Assembly (NCBI RefSeq): GCF_000718015.1
Contig: NZ_JODY01000023.1
Span: forward strand, 31,250-95,249
Source of the DNA: Streptomyces catenulae
GTDB lineage: Bacteria; Actinomycetota; Actinomycetes; Streptomycetales; Streptomycetaceae
DNA: 64,000 bases
Direction: 5' to 3'
The notes beneath the pieces are model-generated. The model was not told the DNA's origin. It did no database searches and saw only the letters and a program-made list of their open reading frames with translations. The position numbers and the translations under genes were made by a program. This document shows positions 28,649-40,357 of this stretch, one piece after another; the stretch's first letter is position 1; each line of letters begins with the position of its first letter.

Positions 28649-29178
28649 GCGACGGGTCCGCGGAGGAGCCGAAGGCGCCGGAGCTGTCGGGTATCGATCT
28701 GGCCCGGCAGGCGCTGGTGGCGGCGAAGGAGCAGGCGCGGGCGCGGGGCGCCGCAGCCCAGCAGAAGAAGCAGGCGCGCCGCGGCGGGCTGCGCTCCGGG
28801 GCGCGCGCCGACGGCCGCGATCCGCTGCCGCTGGGCGCCGCGATCAACCGTCTGATCACCGAGCGCGGCTGGGAGACCCCGGCGGCGGTCGGCGGGGTGA
28901 TGGGCCGCTGGCCGCAGCTGGTCGGCCCCGAGGTGGCGCAGCACTGCGAGCCGCAGCGGTACGACGAGGACGCCCGGGTGCTGACGGTGCAGTGCGACTC
29001 GACGGCGTGGGCGACGCAGCTGCGGCTGCTGGCGCCGCAGCTGGTGCGGCGGCTCAACCAGGACCTGGGCCAGGGCACCGTGAAGCTGATCAAGGTGCTG
29101 GGTCCGGGCGGTCCGGCGCGGCGGTACGGACCGCTGCGCGCGCCCGGCTCCACGGGCCCCGGGGACACGTACGGCTGA
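28645..29178 (+). CDS. DciA-like DUF721 protein (probable helicase loader)
   Basis: The 177-residue basic protein has a disordered lysine/arginine-rich N-terminus (about 1-55) and a DUF721/KH-like C-terminal domain. The domain includes [39 protein letters not shown] and [23 protein letters not shown]721 proteins of the DciA family load the replicative helicase in bacteria that lack DnaC or DnaI. Location between recF and gyrB, as with the mycobacterial homologue, supports that role. GTG 28645 overlaps the recF stop (GTGA), so translation is coupled. Confidence 0.85.
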   Translation: MSDGSAEEPKAPELSGIDLARQALVAAKEQARARGAAAQQKKQARRGGLRSGARADGRDPLPLGAAINRLITERGWETPAAVGGVMGRWPQLVGPEVAQHCEPQRYDEDARVLTVQCDSTAWATQLRLLAPQLVRRLNQDLGQGTVKLIKVLGPGGPARRYGPLRAPGSTGPGDTYG

Positions 29179-31553
<2,375 letters not shown>

Positions 31554-31601
31554 GTCTGTCGGCCCCTCAACAGCCGCAGCGCGAAAGGACTTTGATCAAC
31601 C

Positions 31602-34232
31602 ATGGCCGACGAGACTCCCCCCGTCACCCCGGACGGCACCACCGCCGAGGGCGCACCCGCCGCCATCGAGGGCGTGGGTATGCGCGTAGAGCCGGTCGGG
31701 CTCGAGACGGAGATGCAGCGCTCCTACCTCGACTACGCGATGTCCGTCATCGTCTCGCGTGCGCTCCCCGACGTCCGCGACGGTCTCAAGCCGGTGCACC
31801 GCCGGGTGCTCTACGCGATGTACGACGGCGGGTACCGCCCCGAGAAGGGCTTCTACAAGTGCGCCCGCGTCGTCGGTGACGTCATGGGTACGTACCACCC
31901 GCACGGCGACTCCTCGATCTACGACGCGCTGGTCCGCCTGGCGCAGCCGTGGTCGATGCGGATGCCGCTGGTCGACTCCAACGGCAACTTCGGCTCCCCG
32001 GGCAACGACCCGGCGGCGGCCATGCGGTACACCGAGTGCAAGATGAAGCAGCTCTCCATGGAGATGCTGCGGGACATCGACGAGGAGACCGTCGATTTCC
32101 AGGACAACTACGACGGGCGTAACCAGGAGCCGACGGTCCTGCCGTCGCGCTTCCCGAACCTGCTGATCAACGGTTCGGCCGGTATCGCCGTCGGTATGGC
32201 CACCAACATCCCGCCGCACAACCTCCGCGAGGTCGCCGCCGGTGCCCAGTGGGCGCTGGAGAACCCCGAGGCGACGTCGGAGGAGCTGTTGGAGGCGCTC
32301 ATCGAGCGCATCAAGGGCCCCGACTTCCCGACCGGCGCGCTGGTGGTGGGCCGTAAGGGCATCGAGGAGGCGTACCGCACCGGCCGTGGCTCGATCACGA
32401 TGCGCGCGGTGGTGGCGGTCGAGGAGATCCAGAACCGCCAGTGCCTGGTCGTCACCGAGCTGCCCTACCAGGTCAACCCGGACAACCTCGCGCAGAAGAT
32501 CGCCGACCTGGTCAAGGACGGCAAGATCGGCGGCATCGCGGACGTCCGTGACGAGACCTCGTCCCGTACGGGCCAGCGCCTGGTGATCGTCCTCAAGCGG
32601 GACGCGGTCGCCAAGGTCGTCCTCAACAACCTCTACAAGCACACCGACCTCCAGACCAACTTCGGCGCCAACATGCTGGCGCTGGTCGACGGGGTGCCGC
32701 GCACCCTCTCGCTGGACGCGTTCATCCGCCACTGGGTGACCCACCAGGTCGAGGTCATCGTCCGGCGGACCCGCTTCCGGCTGCGGAAGGCCGAGGAGCG
32801 GGCGCACATCCTGCGCGGTCTGCTCAAGGCGCTGGACGCGATCGACGAGGTCATCGCGCTGATCCGGCGCAGCGACACGGTCGATGTGGCGCGCGAGGGC
32901 CTGATGGGCCTGCTCTCCATCGACGAGATCCAGGCCAACGCGATCCTGGAGATGCAGCTGCGTCGGCTGGCCGCCCTGGAGCGCCAGAAGATCACCGCCG
33001 AGCACGACGAGCTCCAGCAGAAGATCAACGAGTACAAGGCGATCCTCGCCTCGCCGGAGAAGCAGCGGCAGATCATCAGCGAGGAACTGGCCGCGCTGGT
33101 CGAGAAGTTCGGCGACGACCGCCGCTCCAAGCTGGTGCCCTTCGAGGGCGACATGTCCATCGAGGACCTGATCGCCGAAGAGGACATCGTCGTCACCATC
33201 ACGCGCGGCGGCTACGTCAAGCGCACCAAGACCGACGACTACCGCTCCCAGAAGCGCGGCGGCAAGGGCGTGCGCGGCACGAAGCTGAAGGAAGACGACA
33301 TCGTCGACCACTTCTTCGTCTCGACCACCCACCACTGGCTGCTGTTCTTCACCAACAAGGGCCGCGTCTACCGCGCCAAGGCGTACGAACTCCCGGACGC
33401 CGGGCGGGACGCGCGCGGCCAGCACGTCGCCAACCTCCTGGCCTTCCAGCCGGACGAGCAGATCGCCCGCATCCTGGCGATCCGCGACTACGAGGCCGCG
33501 CCGTACCTGGTCCTCGCCACCAAGGCGGGCCTGGTGAAGAAGACCCCGCTGAAGGACTACGACTCGCCCCGCTCCGGCGGCGTCATCGCGATCAACCTCC
33601 GTGAGCTGGACAACGACGCCGACGGCACTTCCGACGAGCTGATCGGCGCCGAGCTGGTCTCCGGCGCGGACGATCTGCTGCTGATCAGCAAGAAGGCGCA
33701 GTCGATCCGCTTCACCGCCACGGACGAGGCGCTGCGCCCGATGGGCCGCGCCACCTCCGGTGTGAAGGGCATGAGCTTCCGCGAGGGCGACGAGCTGCTG
33801 TCGATGAACGTGGTGCGCGCGGGGACGTTCGTCTTCACCGCGACGGACGGCGGCTACGCCAAGCGCACCCCGGTCGACGAGTACCGCGTCCAGGGGCGCG
33901 GCGGTCTCGGCATCAAGGCGGCGAAGATCGTCGAGGACCGGGGTTCGCTGGTCGGCGCGCTGGTCGTCGAGGAGAGTGACGAGATTCTTGCGATCACCCT
34001 CGGCGGAGGCGTCATTCGTACGCGGGTCAACGAGGTCCGGGAGACCGGTCGTGACACGATGGGCGTCCAACTGATCAACCTGGGCAAGCGCGATGCCGTC
34101 GTGGGCATCGCACGGAACGCCGAGGCCGGGCGCGAAGCCGAAGAGGTCGACGGGGCCGACGAGCCTGACGGGACCGACGGGGCGACGGGTGCCGAGCCGG
34201 TGGCCGAGGGCGGGCAGCCCGCGGCGGAATAA
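31602..34232 (+). CDS. gyrA: DNA gyrase subunit A
   Basis: The 876-residue DNA-cleaving subunit has the quinolone-pocket block [20 protein letters not shown], where the positions equivalent to E. coli Ser83 and Asp87 are Ser and Asp, the sensitive type. The catalytic tyrosine lies in the [11 protein letters not shown] segment. Six-bladed C-terminal repeats follow, including [20 protein letters not shown] (the GyrA box). The tail (about 835-876) is acidic and low complexity. ATG 31602 follows AAAGGAC. It is co-transcribed with gyrB and the DUF3566 gene. Confidence 0.97.
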   Translation: MADETPPVTPDGTTAEGAPAAIEGVGMRVEPVGLETEMQRSYLDYAMSVIVSRALPDVRDGLKPVHRRVLYAMYDGGYRPEKGFYKCARVVGDVMGTYHPHGDSSIYDALVRLAQPWSMRMPLVDSNGNFGSPGNDPAAAMRYTECKMKQLSMEMLRDIDEETVDFQDNYDGRNQEPTVLPSRFPNLLINGSAGIAVGMATNIPPHNLREVAAGAQWALENPEATSEELLEALIERIKGPDFPTGALVVGRKGIEEAYRTGRGSITMRAVVAVEEIQNRQCLVVTELPYQVNPDNLAQKIADLVKDGKIGGIADVRDETSSRTGQRLVIVLKRDAVAKVVLNNLYKHTDLQTNFGANMLALVDGVPRTLSLDAFIRHWVTHQVEVIVRRTRFRLRKAEERAHILRGLLKALDAIDEVIALIRRSDTVDVAREGLMGLLSIDEIQANAILEMQLRRLAALERQKITAEHDELQQKINEYKAILASPEKQRQIISEELAALVEKFGDDRRSKLVPFEGDMSIEDLIAEEDIVVTITRGGYVKRTKTDDYRSQKRGGKGVRGTKLKEDDIVDHFFVSTTHHWLLFFTNKGRVYRAKAYELPDAGRDARGQHVANLLAFQPDEQIARILAIRDYEAAPYLVLATKAGLVKKTPLKDYDSPRSGGVIAINLRELDNDADGTSDELIGAELVSGADDLLLISKKAQSIRFTATDEALRPMGRATSGVKGMSFREGDELLSMNVVRAGTFVFTATDGGYAKRTPVDEYRVQGRGGLGIKAAKIVEDRGSLVGALVVEESDEILAITLGGGVIRTRVNEVRETGRDTMGVQLINLGKRDAVVGIARNAEAGREAEEVDGADEPDGTDGATGAEPVAEGGQPAAE

Positions 34233-34248
34233 GCACAAGGAGTAGGTC

Positions 34249-34905
34249 GTGAGTGGAGCCACGGGCGCTGCGGCGGGCGGACAGGGAGCCGGAAAGGGCA
34301 CCTCGTCAGGACCCGCAACCGTGACGGAGAACAGCGCCCGTGGCTCCGGTATGTCCGGCAGCCCGCACCAGGGGGGAAGCGTGACCGACACCCGTCAGCC
34401 GTATCCGCAGCACCAGCAGCCGCAGCCCGAGGCGCAGCCGCCGCACAAGCCGTACGAGCCGCCGCGGGCGTACCCGGCGGACGGCGGCACCGGTTCGGTC
34501 CGGCTGCCGCGTACCGACGCCCGTACGGCGCCGCGCACCCGTAAGGCGCGGCTGCGGGTGGCGCGCACCGATCCGTGGTCGGTGATGAAGGTGAGCTTCC
34601 TGCTCTCCCTGGCGCTGGGCGTCTGCACCATCGTGGCCGTCTCCGTGCTGTGGATGGTGATGGACGCGATGGGCGTCTTCTCCACGGTCGGCACGGCGAT
34701 CAGCGAGGCGAGCGGCTCCGCGGACGGCAAGGGCTTCGACCTCCAGTCGTTCCTGTCGCTGCCGCGGGTGCTGCTGTTCACCACCGTCATCGCGGTGATC
34801 GATGTGGTGCTGGCGACGGCGCTGGCGACCCTCGGTTCGTTCATCTACAACCTGTCGGCGGGCTTCGTCGGCGGCGTCGAGCTGACGCTCGCGGAGGACG
34901 AATGA
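34249..34905 (+). CDS. DUF3566 membrane protein
   Basis: The 218-residue protein has a low-complexity N-terminus (about 1-100, rich in Gly, Ser, Pro and Gln) and a C-terminal DUF3566 domain. The domain starts at about 102 (RLRVARTDPWSVMKVSFLLS) and has two transmembrane helices (about 115-140 and 170-195), ending SAGFVGGVELTLAEDE. Homologues sit directly after gyrA throughout actinobacteria, including mycobacteria; their function is unknown. GTG 34249 has AAGGAG upstream and lies 16 bases after the gyrA stop, so it belongs to the gyrBA operon. Confidence 0.88.
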   Translation: MSGATGAAAGGQGAGKGTSSGPATVTENSARGSGMSGSPHQGGSVTDTRQPYPQHQQPQPEAQPPHKPYEPPRAYPADGGTGSVRLPRTDARTAPRTRKARLRVARTDPWSVMKVSFLLSLALGVCTIVAVSVLWMVMDAMGVFSTVGTAISEASGSADGKGFDLQSFLSLPRVLLFTTVIAVIDVVLATALATLGSFIYNLSAGFVGGVELTLAEDE

Positions 34906-34909
34906 CCCG

Positions 34910-34949
34910 TCGGGGAGCGGGCCGTGCAGGCGGCCCGCTCCCCGATTTT
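34910..34949 (+). terminator. Intrinsic terminator after the gyrBA operon
   Basis: A 15-bp perfect stem (34910-34924 with 34931-34945), a six-base loop and TTTT give a classical terminator, starting five bases after the DUF3566 stop. Confidence 0.9.
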
Positions 34950-34976
34950 GGGAACGCCTCTGAAGTGCGCTAATCT
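34948..34976 (+). promoter_or_regulatory. Promoter of tRNA-Ile
   Basis: TTGGGA (34948-34953), a 17-base spacer and TAATCT (34971-34976) form a vegetative-type promoter ending 17 bases before the mature tRNA. The -35 overlaps the T-run of the preceding terminator. The flank GCTAATCTTCTG resembles that at the tRNA-Leu promoter. Confidence 0.6.
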
Positions 34977-34993
34977 TCTGGTGCAGCGAACGA

Positions 34994-35067
34994 GCGGCTA
35001 TAGCTCAGACGGTTAGAGCGCTTCCCTGATAAGGAAGAGGTCCCAGGTTCAAGTCCTGGTAGCCGCA
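34994..35067 (+). tRNA. tRNA-Ile (anticodon GAT)
   Basis: A 74-base cloverleaf: acceptor GCGGCTA with TAGCCGC, D arm GCTC...GAGC, anticodon stem CTTCC/GGAAG around loop CTGATAA (anticodon GAT) and T arm CCAGG TTCAAGT CCTGG. The discriminator is A at 35067 and CCA is not encoded (CCG follows). It sits after gyrA, as in mycobacteria. Confidence 0.97.
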
Positions 35068-35073
35068 CCGCCC

Positions 35074-35110
35074 ATCGGCCCGGCCGGAGATTTTCTCCGG
35101 CCGGGCCGAT
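35074..35110 (+). terminator. Terminator after tRNA-Ile
   Basis: A perfect 17-bp stem (35074-35090 with 35094-35110) with a TTT loop lies six bases after the tRNA. Confidence 0.9.
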
Positions 35111-35258
35111 GTCGTTGTGCGGGTGCGTCAGTTGGTGTGGCGCGGGCGACTGTGGCCCGGTCGTCGCCCGGTGCGGAGGAGATAACCGATCGGTATCGGC
35201 CGGTGTGTATCATCGGCCCACATAGGTCCCCTACGTCAACGAAAGACGAGGTCGCGCG

Positions 35259-35393
35259 GTGAAGAAGCTTCTCCTGGTCGCACTGGCCGCCATCGGCGGG
35301 CTCCTCGTGTACCGCCAGATCCAGGCGGATCGCGCCGAGCAGGATCTGTGGACGGAGGCGACCGACTCCGTGCCCGCAGGTTCGGGTGTGTGA
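35259..35393 (+). CDS. DLW-39-type micro-protein
   Basis: This 44-residue protein starts at GTG 35259 and reads VKKLLLVALAAIGGLLVYRQ, followed by IQADRAEQDLWTEATDSV and PAGSGV. The N-terminal half is a single membrane-spanning or signal-like helix. The Asp-Leu-Trp motif in AEQDLWTEATD is the hallmark of the actinobacterial DLW-39 family of unknown function, usually found after the tRNA-Ile gene near gyrA. GAAAGACGAGG precedes the start. Its topology is probably a short N-terminal anchor with an acidic outside or inside tail; no enzymatic residues are visible. Confidence 0.8.
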   Translation: MKKLLLVALAAIGGLLVYRQIQADRAEQDLWTEATDSVPAGSGV

Positions 35394-35420
35394 GACCAAA
35401 CGCCCAGCACAGTTTGTACG

Positions 35421-35449
35421 GACCCCGGTTGCCGCTGGCTTCCGGGGTT
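35421..35449 (+). terminator. Weak hairpin after the DLW-39 gene
   Basis: ACCCCGG (35422-35428) pairs with CCGGGGT (35442-35448), followed by TT. It is the only structure I see in the 210-bp gap before the VWA gene. Confidence 0.45.
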
Positions 35450-35603
35450 TCGTGCGTCGGGAGGCGGGTGCGCACGGCCCCCGGGCGCGGACGCCGTGGT
35501 GCGGCCGTGGCTTCCCTCCCTTGCATTTGCCATAGCACATGATTGAGTTGCACCAGCAAAGCTACGTGGTGGGGTACCCGTACGGCGCGAGGGGGACGAG
35601 AGC

Positions 35604-37601
35604 ATGGCACGACGGCTCCGACGGTGGCGGGCGGCGGCGCTGACCTGCGGACTGCTGCTGGCGGCGGGCGCGGCACCGGCACCGGCACAGGCCGCCCGTG
35701 CCGCCGCTCCGGCCGCGGGCGGCGGGACGGTGATGGTCCTCGACTCCTCCGCTTCGATGGCGAAGGACGCCGGCTCCGGCACCACCCGGATCGTCGCCGC
35801 CCGTAAGGCCGTCGGCGCCGTCGCCGACGCCCTGCCGGACGGCTACCCCACCGGCCTGCGGGTCTACGGCGCCGACAAGGCCGGTGGATGCGACGACACC
35901 CGGCTCGTACGGCCGGTCGCCCCGCTGGACCGCACCGGGCTCAAGCAGGCGGTCGCCGACGTCGAGCCCAAGGGGGACGCCCCGCTCGGCCGCTCGCTCC
36001 AGTCCGCCGCGGCCGATCTGCGGGCGCACGGCGGGAGTTCCGGCAGCCGGACGATCCTGCTGGTCTCGGACGGCGAGGACAGCTGCCGTACGCCCTCGCC
36101 CTGCGCGGTCGCCGCCGAGCTGGGCCGGTCCGACGGGAATCTGCGGATCGACACCGTCGGCTTCCAGGTCGCCGGGGCCGCCCGGCAACAACTGGAGTGC
36201 GTCGCCAAGGCCGGGAACGGGCGGTACTACGACGCCCCGGACGCCGGTTCGCTCGCCCGGCAGGTCCAGCGGGCCGGGCAACTCTCCGCCGACGGCTACC
36301 GCTTGAAGGGCGAGCGGGTGCGCGGCGAGCCCGCCCGGGACACCGCACCGCGGATCACACCCGGTCAGTACACCGACACCATCGGCCCGAACGAGAAGCG
36401 GTACTACGCCGTCGACCTGGACGGCTCCGCCACCGCCGACCTCTCGGCGACCGTGGCGCCCCGGCCCGGCTCCGCCGTCGACACCTCCGATGCGCTGCAC
36501 ACCGAGATCGCGTACGGCGCGGACGGGGTCTGCGACTCCGCGACGGAGCGGTTCGGGCAGCGTGAGGGCGCCACCACGCTCGCCTCCGGGCTCAGCCGGG
36601 TGCCGTCCGAGAGCGGCTACCGCAGCTGCGACAAGGCCGGGCGGTACTGGTTCGCGGTCGAGCGCAAGGCGGCGCCCGGTTCGGACGCCGCGCGGTGGCC
36701 GCTGGAGCTGACGTTTCACGTGGAACATCCGCTGCAGAAGGGCGTCACGCCCGCACAGTCGGCGCCGGAGTACGGCACCGGCGGCAAGGACGCGACGCTG
36801 CCCGCGAGCGCCCCGCAGGACGTCCACGGCGGCACCGGCTTCAACGACGCCCGGACGTTGAAGCAGGGCGTCTGGCGCGACCGGCTGCTGCCCGCACAGA
36901 CCCTCTGGTACAAGGTGCCGGTCGGCTGGGGCCAGCAACTCCGCTACGACGTGCAGTTCGCCAACGAGCCGACGGTCAACGGCCGCGGCGTCCACTACTC
37001 CTACGCCGCCACCCAGGTCTACACACCGGACCGGGTGCCGGTGGGCACCGGCACCGGCGAGTTCACCCCGCGCAAGCTGTACGCCGGGAAGCCGACGTCG
37101 CTGCAGATGGGGACGGTGCCGGTGGCCTGGAGCAACCGCTACGAGTCCGGCACCCATGTCGTCCCGGTGCACCGCGCGGGCCACTTCTACCTCGCGGTGA
37201 CGCTGGGCGCCGAGGCGGCCGAGATCGCCCGGAACCCGGAGATCGGGGTGGTGCTGCGGGTCGCCGTACTGGGCACCGCGAAGTCCGGCCCGGGGGCGGA
37301 CGCGGGCCGGGCCACCCACACCGCGTCCGGCGACTCCGCGCCCGAGGACGACAACGCCGACGGCTCCGGCGGCGGTTGGAAGCCGGGCCCGGTGGTGGCC
37401 GGATGCTCCCTCGGCGTGGGTGTGCTGCTGCTGGCCTGGCTCGCGGCGGCCTATTTCCGCGCACGCCGGGGCCCCGTGGCGGACGGCGCCGGGCCGGTGG
37501 ATCCGCGGACCTCGGGACAGCCGGTGCCGTCGGCAATTCCGGGGCAGGAACAGCAGGCACAGCGGCAGCAGGAGAACGCGGCGAAGGGGGAGCCATGGTG
37601 A
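35604..37601 (+). CDS. Secreted, membrane-anchored von Willebrand factor A domain protein
   Basis: The 665-residue protein has a signal sequence (about 8-33), a VWA domain (about 40-215) with an intact metal-ion-dependent adhesion motif DSSAS (47-51), an extracellular region, a C-terminal transmembrane helix (about 595-617) and a Pro/Gln-rich tail. From about residue 250 onward it resembles the next gene: GQYTDTIGPNEKRYYAVDLD near 254 and GGTGFNDARTLKQGVW with VPVGWGQQL further on. Two cysteine pairs flank the VWA core. ATG 35604 is preceded by GAGGGGGACGAGAG. Its stop overlaps the start of the paralogue, so the pair is one operon. Function is unknown. Confidence 0.82.
   Translation: MARRLRRWRAAALTCGLLLAAGAAPAPAQAARAAAPAAGGGTVMVLDSSASMAKDAGSGTTRIVAARKAVGAVADALPDGYPTGLRVYGADKAGGCDDTRLVRPVAPLDRTGLKQAVADVEPKGDAPLGRSLQSAAADLRAHGGSSGSRTILLVSDGEDSCRTPSPCAVAAELGRSDGNLRIDTVGFQVAGAARQQLECVAKAGNGRYYDAPDAGSLARQVQRAGQLSADGYRLKGERVRGEPARDTAPRITPGQYTDTIGPNEKRYYAVDLDGSATADLSATVAPRPGSAVDTSDALHTEIAYGADGVCDSATERFGQREGATTLASGLSRVPSESGYRSCDKAGRYWFAVERKAAPGSDAARWPLELTFHVEHPLQKGVTPAQSAPEYGTGGKDATLPASAPQDVHGGTGFNDARTLKQGVWRDRLLPAQTLWYKVPVGWGQQLRYDVQFANEPTVNGRGVHYSYAATQVYTPDRVPVGTGTGEFTPRKLYAGKPTSLQMGTVPVAWSNRYESGTHVVPVHRAGHFYLAVTLGAEAAEIARNPEIGVVLRVAVLGTAKSGPGADAGRATHTASGDSAPEDDNADGSGGGWKPGPVVAGCSLGVGVLLLAWLAAAYFRARRGPVADGAGPVDPRTSGQPVPSAIPGQEQQAQRQQENAAKGEPW
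36713..36726. other. Degenerate parS-like site in the VWA gene
   Basis: GTTTCACGTGGAAC differs from parS at one position (A to G in the right arm). Unlike the perfect intragenic sites it is read in another frame, as F-H-V-E in LTFHVEHP. Confidence 0.5.
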
Positions 37602-38992
37602 CGGGGTGTGCGGTACGGAGAGGTGCCGCTGCGTTGGCGGCGCTCTCGGCGGTGGCCTGGGCGCCGGGCGCGGTGGGCACGGCGTCCGCCGCCGACGGCA
37701 CCGCGGACCTCACGAAGGTGCCCCGCTACACCACGGCGCCGGACGCCACCGCGGTCAAGGGCCGGGCCAGTGCCGCCGACGCCCCGGAGATCGGCAAGGG
37801 CACGTACACCGACTCCATCGAACGGGGGGAGCAGAAGTACTACACCGTCCCCCTGGACGCCCGGTCGACCGCGTACTTCTCCGTGGTCGCCGCCCCGCCG
37901 CCGGGCACCAAGGTCGAGGACCACACCGACCGGCTCAAGATCAGCGTCCAGGACGTCGACGGCACCATCTGCGACCGTGAGGCCGATCCGGCGTTCCGCG
38001 GGGACGGCACGGCCTACCCCATCGCCGACTACGCCATCCGCAGCGTCGACGGCGCCAACGCGCAGTGCCGGAACGCCGGGGCGTACTACCTCGTCATCAC
38101 CCGGGAGGGCTCGGCGACGTCCGGACCGCAGGCGTGGCCCATCGAGATCACCCACCTCGCCGAACCGGGCCTCAAGGGCACCGCGCCGACCACCCCGGCT
38201 GACGGCGGCCCGTCCGCCACGCCCCCGCCGCCCGCCTCCGGCACCAAGCGCACGGCGCGCGGCGGCTCCGGTTTCCACAGTGCGGGCGCCGTGGGCACGG
38301 GCCTGTGGAAGGACCGCATCCGGCCCGGCGAGTCCCGCTTCTACCGGGTGCCGGTCGACTGGGGCCAGCGCCTCAACCTCAGCGCGGAGCTGCCCAACGC
38401 GGCCGACGGCACCGCCGAGGCCCTCTCCAAGGCGCTCGGGGTCACCGCGTACAACCCGGCGCGCGGTGTGATCGACGACGACACCTTCGTCCGCTACGAC
38501 GGGCGGCCCGCCGCCGCCAAGCTCTTCACCGCGCCGGTGGCGTACGGCAACCGCTTCGCCGTCTCCGACGACATCCGCGCCATGCGGGTGGCCGGGTGGT
38601 ACTACCTGGAGGTCACCCTCCACCCCGACGCCGCACGGTTCTTCCCGCGGGGCGCGGACCTCACGCTGCGGGTGGACGTCCGCGGCACGGCGCGGCCCGG
38701 GCCGGGGTACGCCGGGCCCGCCGGGGACTTCTCGGTGACGCCCGGCGACCACGAGACGGCGGAGAAGGGGCTCGCCGGGGAGGAGCCGGGCGGCGGGCGG
38801 CTGCGGACGCTGGGCTACGCCGGGATCGCCACCGGCGCGGTGCTGCTGGCCGCCCTCGGGACCTGGACGCTGCTGGCCCGCCGGACGGCCGCGGTCACGG
38901 CCCCCGTCCCCGCGCTGTCGCCGCAGGCGCACGCCGCGGAGCCCACCCGCTCCGGCCCGCGCGCCCCGGGCACGCCGCCGGGGCGGCGGTAG
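37595..38992 (+). CDS. Secreted membrane-anchored paralogue of the VWA protein (no VWA domain)
   Basis: The 465-residue protein has a signal sequence (about 8-33, ending ASA), two extracellular modules and a C-terminal transmembrane helix (about 408-428). It aligns with the C-terminal part of the preceding protein through GTYTDSIERGEQKYYTVPLD (about 69), GGSGFHSAGAVGTGLWKDRI and RVPVDWGQRLN. The two are thus paralogues that differ by the VWA domain. ATG 37595 overlaps the upstream stop by seven bases with GGGGGAG before it. Its own stop is three bases from the stop of the convergent kinase gene. Function is unknown. Confidence 0.78.
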   Translation: MVTGCAVRRGAAALAALSAVAWAPGAVGTASAADGTADLTKVPRYTTAPDATAVKGRASAADAPEIGKGTYTDSIERGEQKYYTVPLDARSTAYFSVVAAPPPGTKVEDHTDRLKISVQDVDGTICDREADPAFRGDGTAYPIADYAIRSVDGANAQCRNAGAYYLVITREGSATSGPQAWPIEITHLAEPGLKGTAPTTPADGGPSATPPPPASGTKRTARGGSGFHSAGAVGTGLWKDRIRPGESRFYRVPVDWGQRLNLSAELPNAADGTAEALSKALGVTAYNPARGVIDDDTFVRYDGRPAAAKLFTAPVAYGNRFAVSDDIRAMRVAGWYYLEVTLHPDAARFFPRGADLTLRVDVRGTARPGPGYAGPAGDFSVTPGDHETAEKGLAGEEPGGGRLRTLGYAGIATGAVLLAALGTWTLLARRTAAVTAPVPALSPQAHAAEPTRSGPRAPGTPPGRR

Positions 38993-38995
38993 CGG

Positions 38996-40300
38996 TCAGG
39001 AGGCGGTGAGCGCCCAGATGCCGAAGGCGATGCAGAGCAGCGCGACGACGAGCACCGGGACCGCCACCTTGGCCGGTGGCCCGGGACGCCGCGCCGCCGC
39101 GGGCGCGGTCCGCTCCGGGACGCCGGACGGCACCGGTGGCGCGGCGGCGGGCGGCTGCGGCGAGGTGTAGGGCCGGGTCGCCGGAGGTTGCTGCCAGGAG
39201 CCCGCGGTCGGCCGGTACGTGCCCGAGGGCGGCGTGCCCGGCGGGGCCGCGGGGGCCGGGACGTGCGGGGCGGCCACCGGGACCGGCGGGGTGGCGGGCG
39301 GCAGCGGGATCTGCTGCGGCAGCGACTGCCCGGGCGGGGCGAGCACGAAGCTCCCGGTGTCGGACGCGGAGAGCGGCGCGCCGCCCGGCGCCCCGGCCGC
39401 GCCGCCGTCGCGCGGTGCGGTGAGCGGCCCGTCCGGCCCGAACCCCTCGGGCAGCGGACCTATGTGGTCGAAGACCTCGACCGCCTCGTCGTCGAGCCCC
39501 GCCTCGGGCAGCAGCTCCACGGCGGCCAGCAGCGCCTTCCGCGCCCCGGTGGCGGTACGGAACCGGGAGTCCGGGTCGGGGTGCAGCAGCGTCGCCAGCA
39601 CCTGCCACAGCGGCTCCGGGACACCCTCGGGCGCGTGCGGGACGCCGTGCTCGGTGAAGTGCCGCACCAGGGCGTCGGCGTCCGGTTTGGTGCCGGTGAT
39701 CAGATACAGCGCGACCAGGCCGACCGCGAACAGGTCGGCGGGGAAGTCCGGTTCGGCGCCGAGCATCTGCTCGGGCGCGAAGTACCCGGGCGTGCCGACC
39801 ACGTAGTTGGTCTCGGTGAGCCGCGGCTCGCCCTTGCGCATGGCGATGCCGAAGTCGGAGAGGCGCAGATGCGGACGGCCGGTGCCGGTCGCCTCCAGCA
39901 GGATGTTCGCCGGTTTGATGTCGCGGTGCACCACGCCCTCGTCGTGCACCGCGGTCAGTCCGGCGAGCAGCTGGTCGAGCAGGGTGCAGACGTACCGCGG
40001 GGGCAGCGGGCCGTAGTCGCCGATGAGGTGGGCGAGCGAGCCGCCGTGCACCAGATCCATGGTGAACAGGACCTTGGCGTCGTCGGCGGCCCAGCTCGCC
40101 GGGGCGAGAACGTGCGGATGGTCGATCCGCAGCGCCTGTTCGCGGACGAACCGGAGCAGGGTGTGCGCATCGCTCTGCTGGAGCACCTTGGCGGCGACGT
40201 AGCGGCGCCGCCGGTGGTCCCAGGCACGCCAGACGGCGCCCACACCCCCGCGCCCGACCGGGTCGACCAGCTCGTACCGCCCGGCGAAGATCTCACCCAT
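38996..40300 (-). CDS. Serine/threonine protein kinase with C-terminal membrane anchor
   Basis: The 434-residue protein has an intact kinase domain at about 1-270: glycine loop GRGGVGAVWRAW (16-27), Lys38 in VAAKVLQ, HRDIKPAN (125-132), DFG (149-151) and GTPGYFAPE. A Pro/Ala-rich linker of about 130 residues follows, then a helix at the extreme C-terminus (412-432) with no extracellular sensor. It therefore differs from the PASTA kinase PknB of this window. It is transcribed with the upstream helix-turn-helix gene (57-base gap) and faces the VWA paralogue pair. Substrates are unknown. Confidence 0.88.
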   Translation of the reverse strand: MGEIFAGRYELVDPVGRGGVGAVWRAWDHRRRRYVAAKVLQQSDAHTLLRFVREQALRIDHPHVLAPASWAADDAKVLFTMDLVHGGSLAHLIGDYGPLPPRYVCTLLDQLLAGLTAVHDEGVVHRDIKPANILLEATGTGRPHLRLSDFGIAMRKGEPRLTETNYVVGTPGYFAPEQMLGAEPDFPADLFAVGLVALYLITGTKPDADALVRHFTEHGVPHAPEGVPEPLWQVLATLLHPDPDSRFRTATGARKALLAAVELLPEAGLDDEAVEVFDHIGPLPEGFGPDGPLTAPRDGGAAGAPGGAPLSASDTGSFVLAPPGQSLPQQIPLPPATPPVPVAAPHVPAPAAPPGTPPSGTYRPTAGSWQQPPATRPYTSPQPPAAAPPVPSGVPERTAPAAARRPGPPAKVAVPVLVVALLCIAFGIWALTAS

Positions 40301-40357
40301 GGTGCCCCGTCGCTTTCTGACCTGTACGTACCCCGCGGTGACCGGCCCGCCGGACGG

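Noticed and set aside
31596-34391. A 900-codon open frame antisense to gyrA
   Set aside because: It mirrors the gyrA codons and shows no domain; gyrA itself is unmistakable.
35604-40300. A possible TerY-type VWA/kinase phosphosignalling or defence system
   Set aside because: The VWA protein has a signal peptide and membrane anchor, so its VWA domain is outside the cell, and the kinase is on the opposite strand with its own partner gene. No phosphatase or tellurium-resistance genes are nearby.
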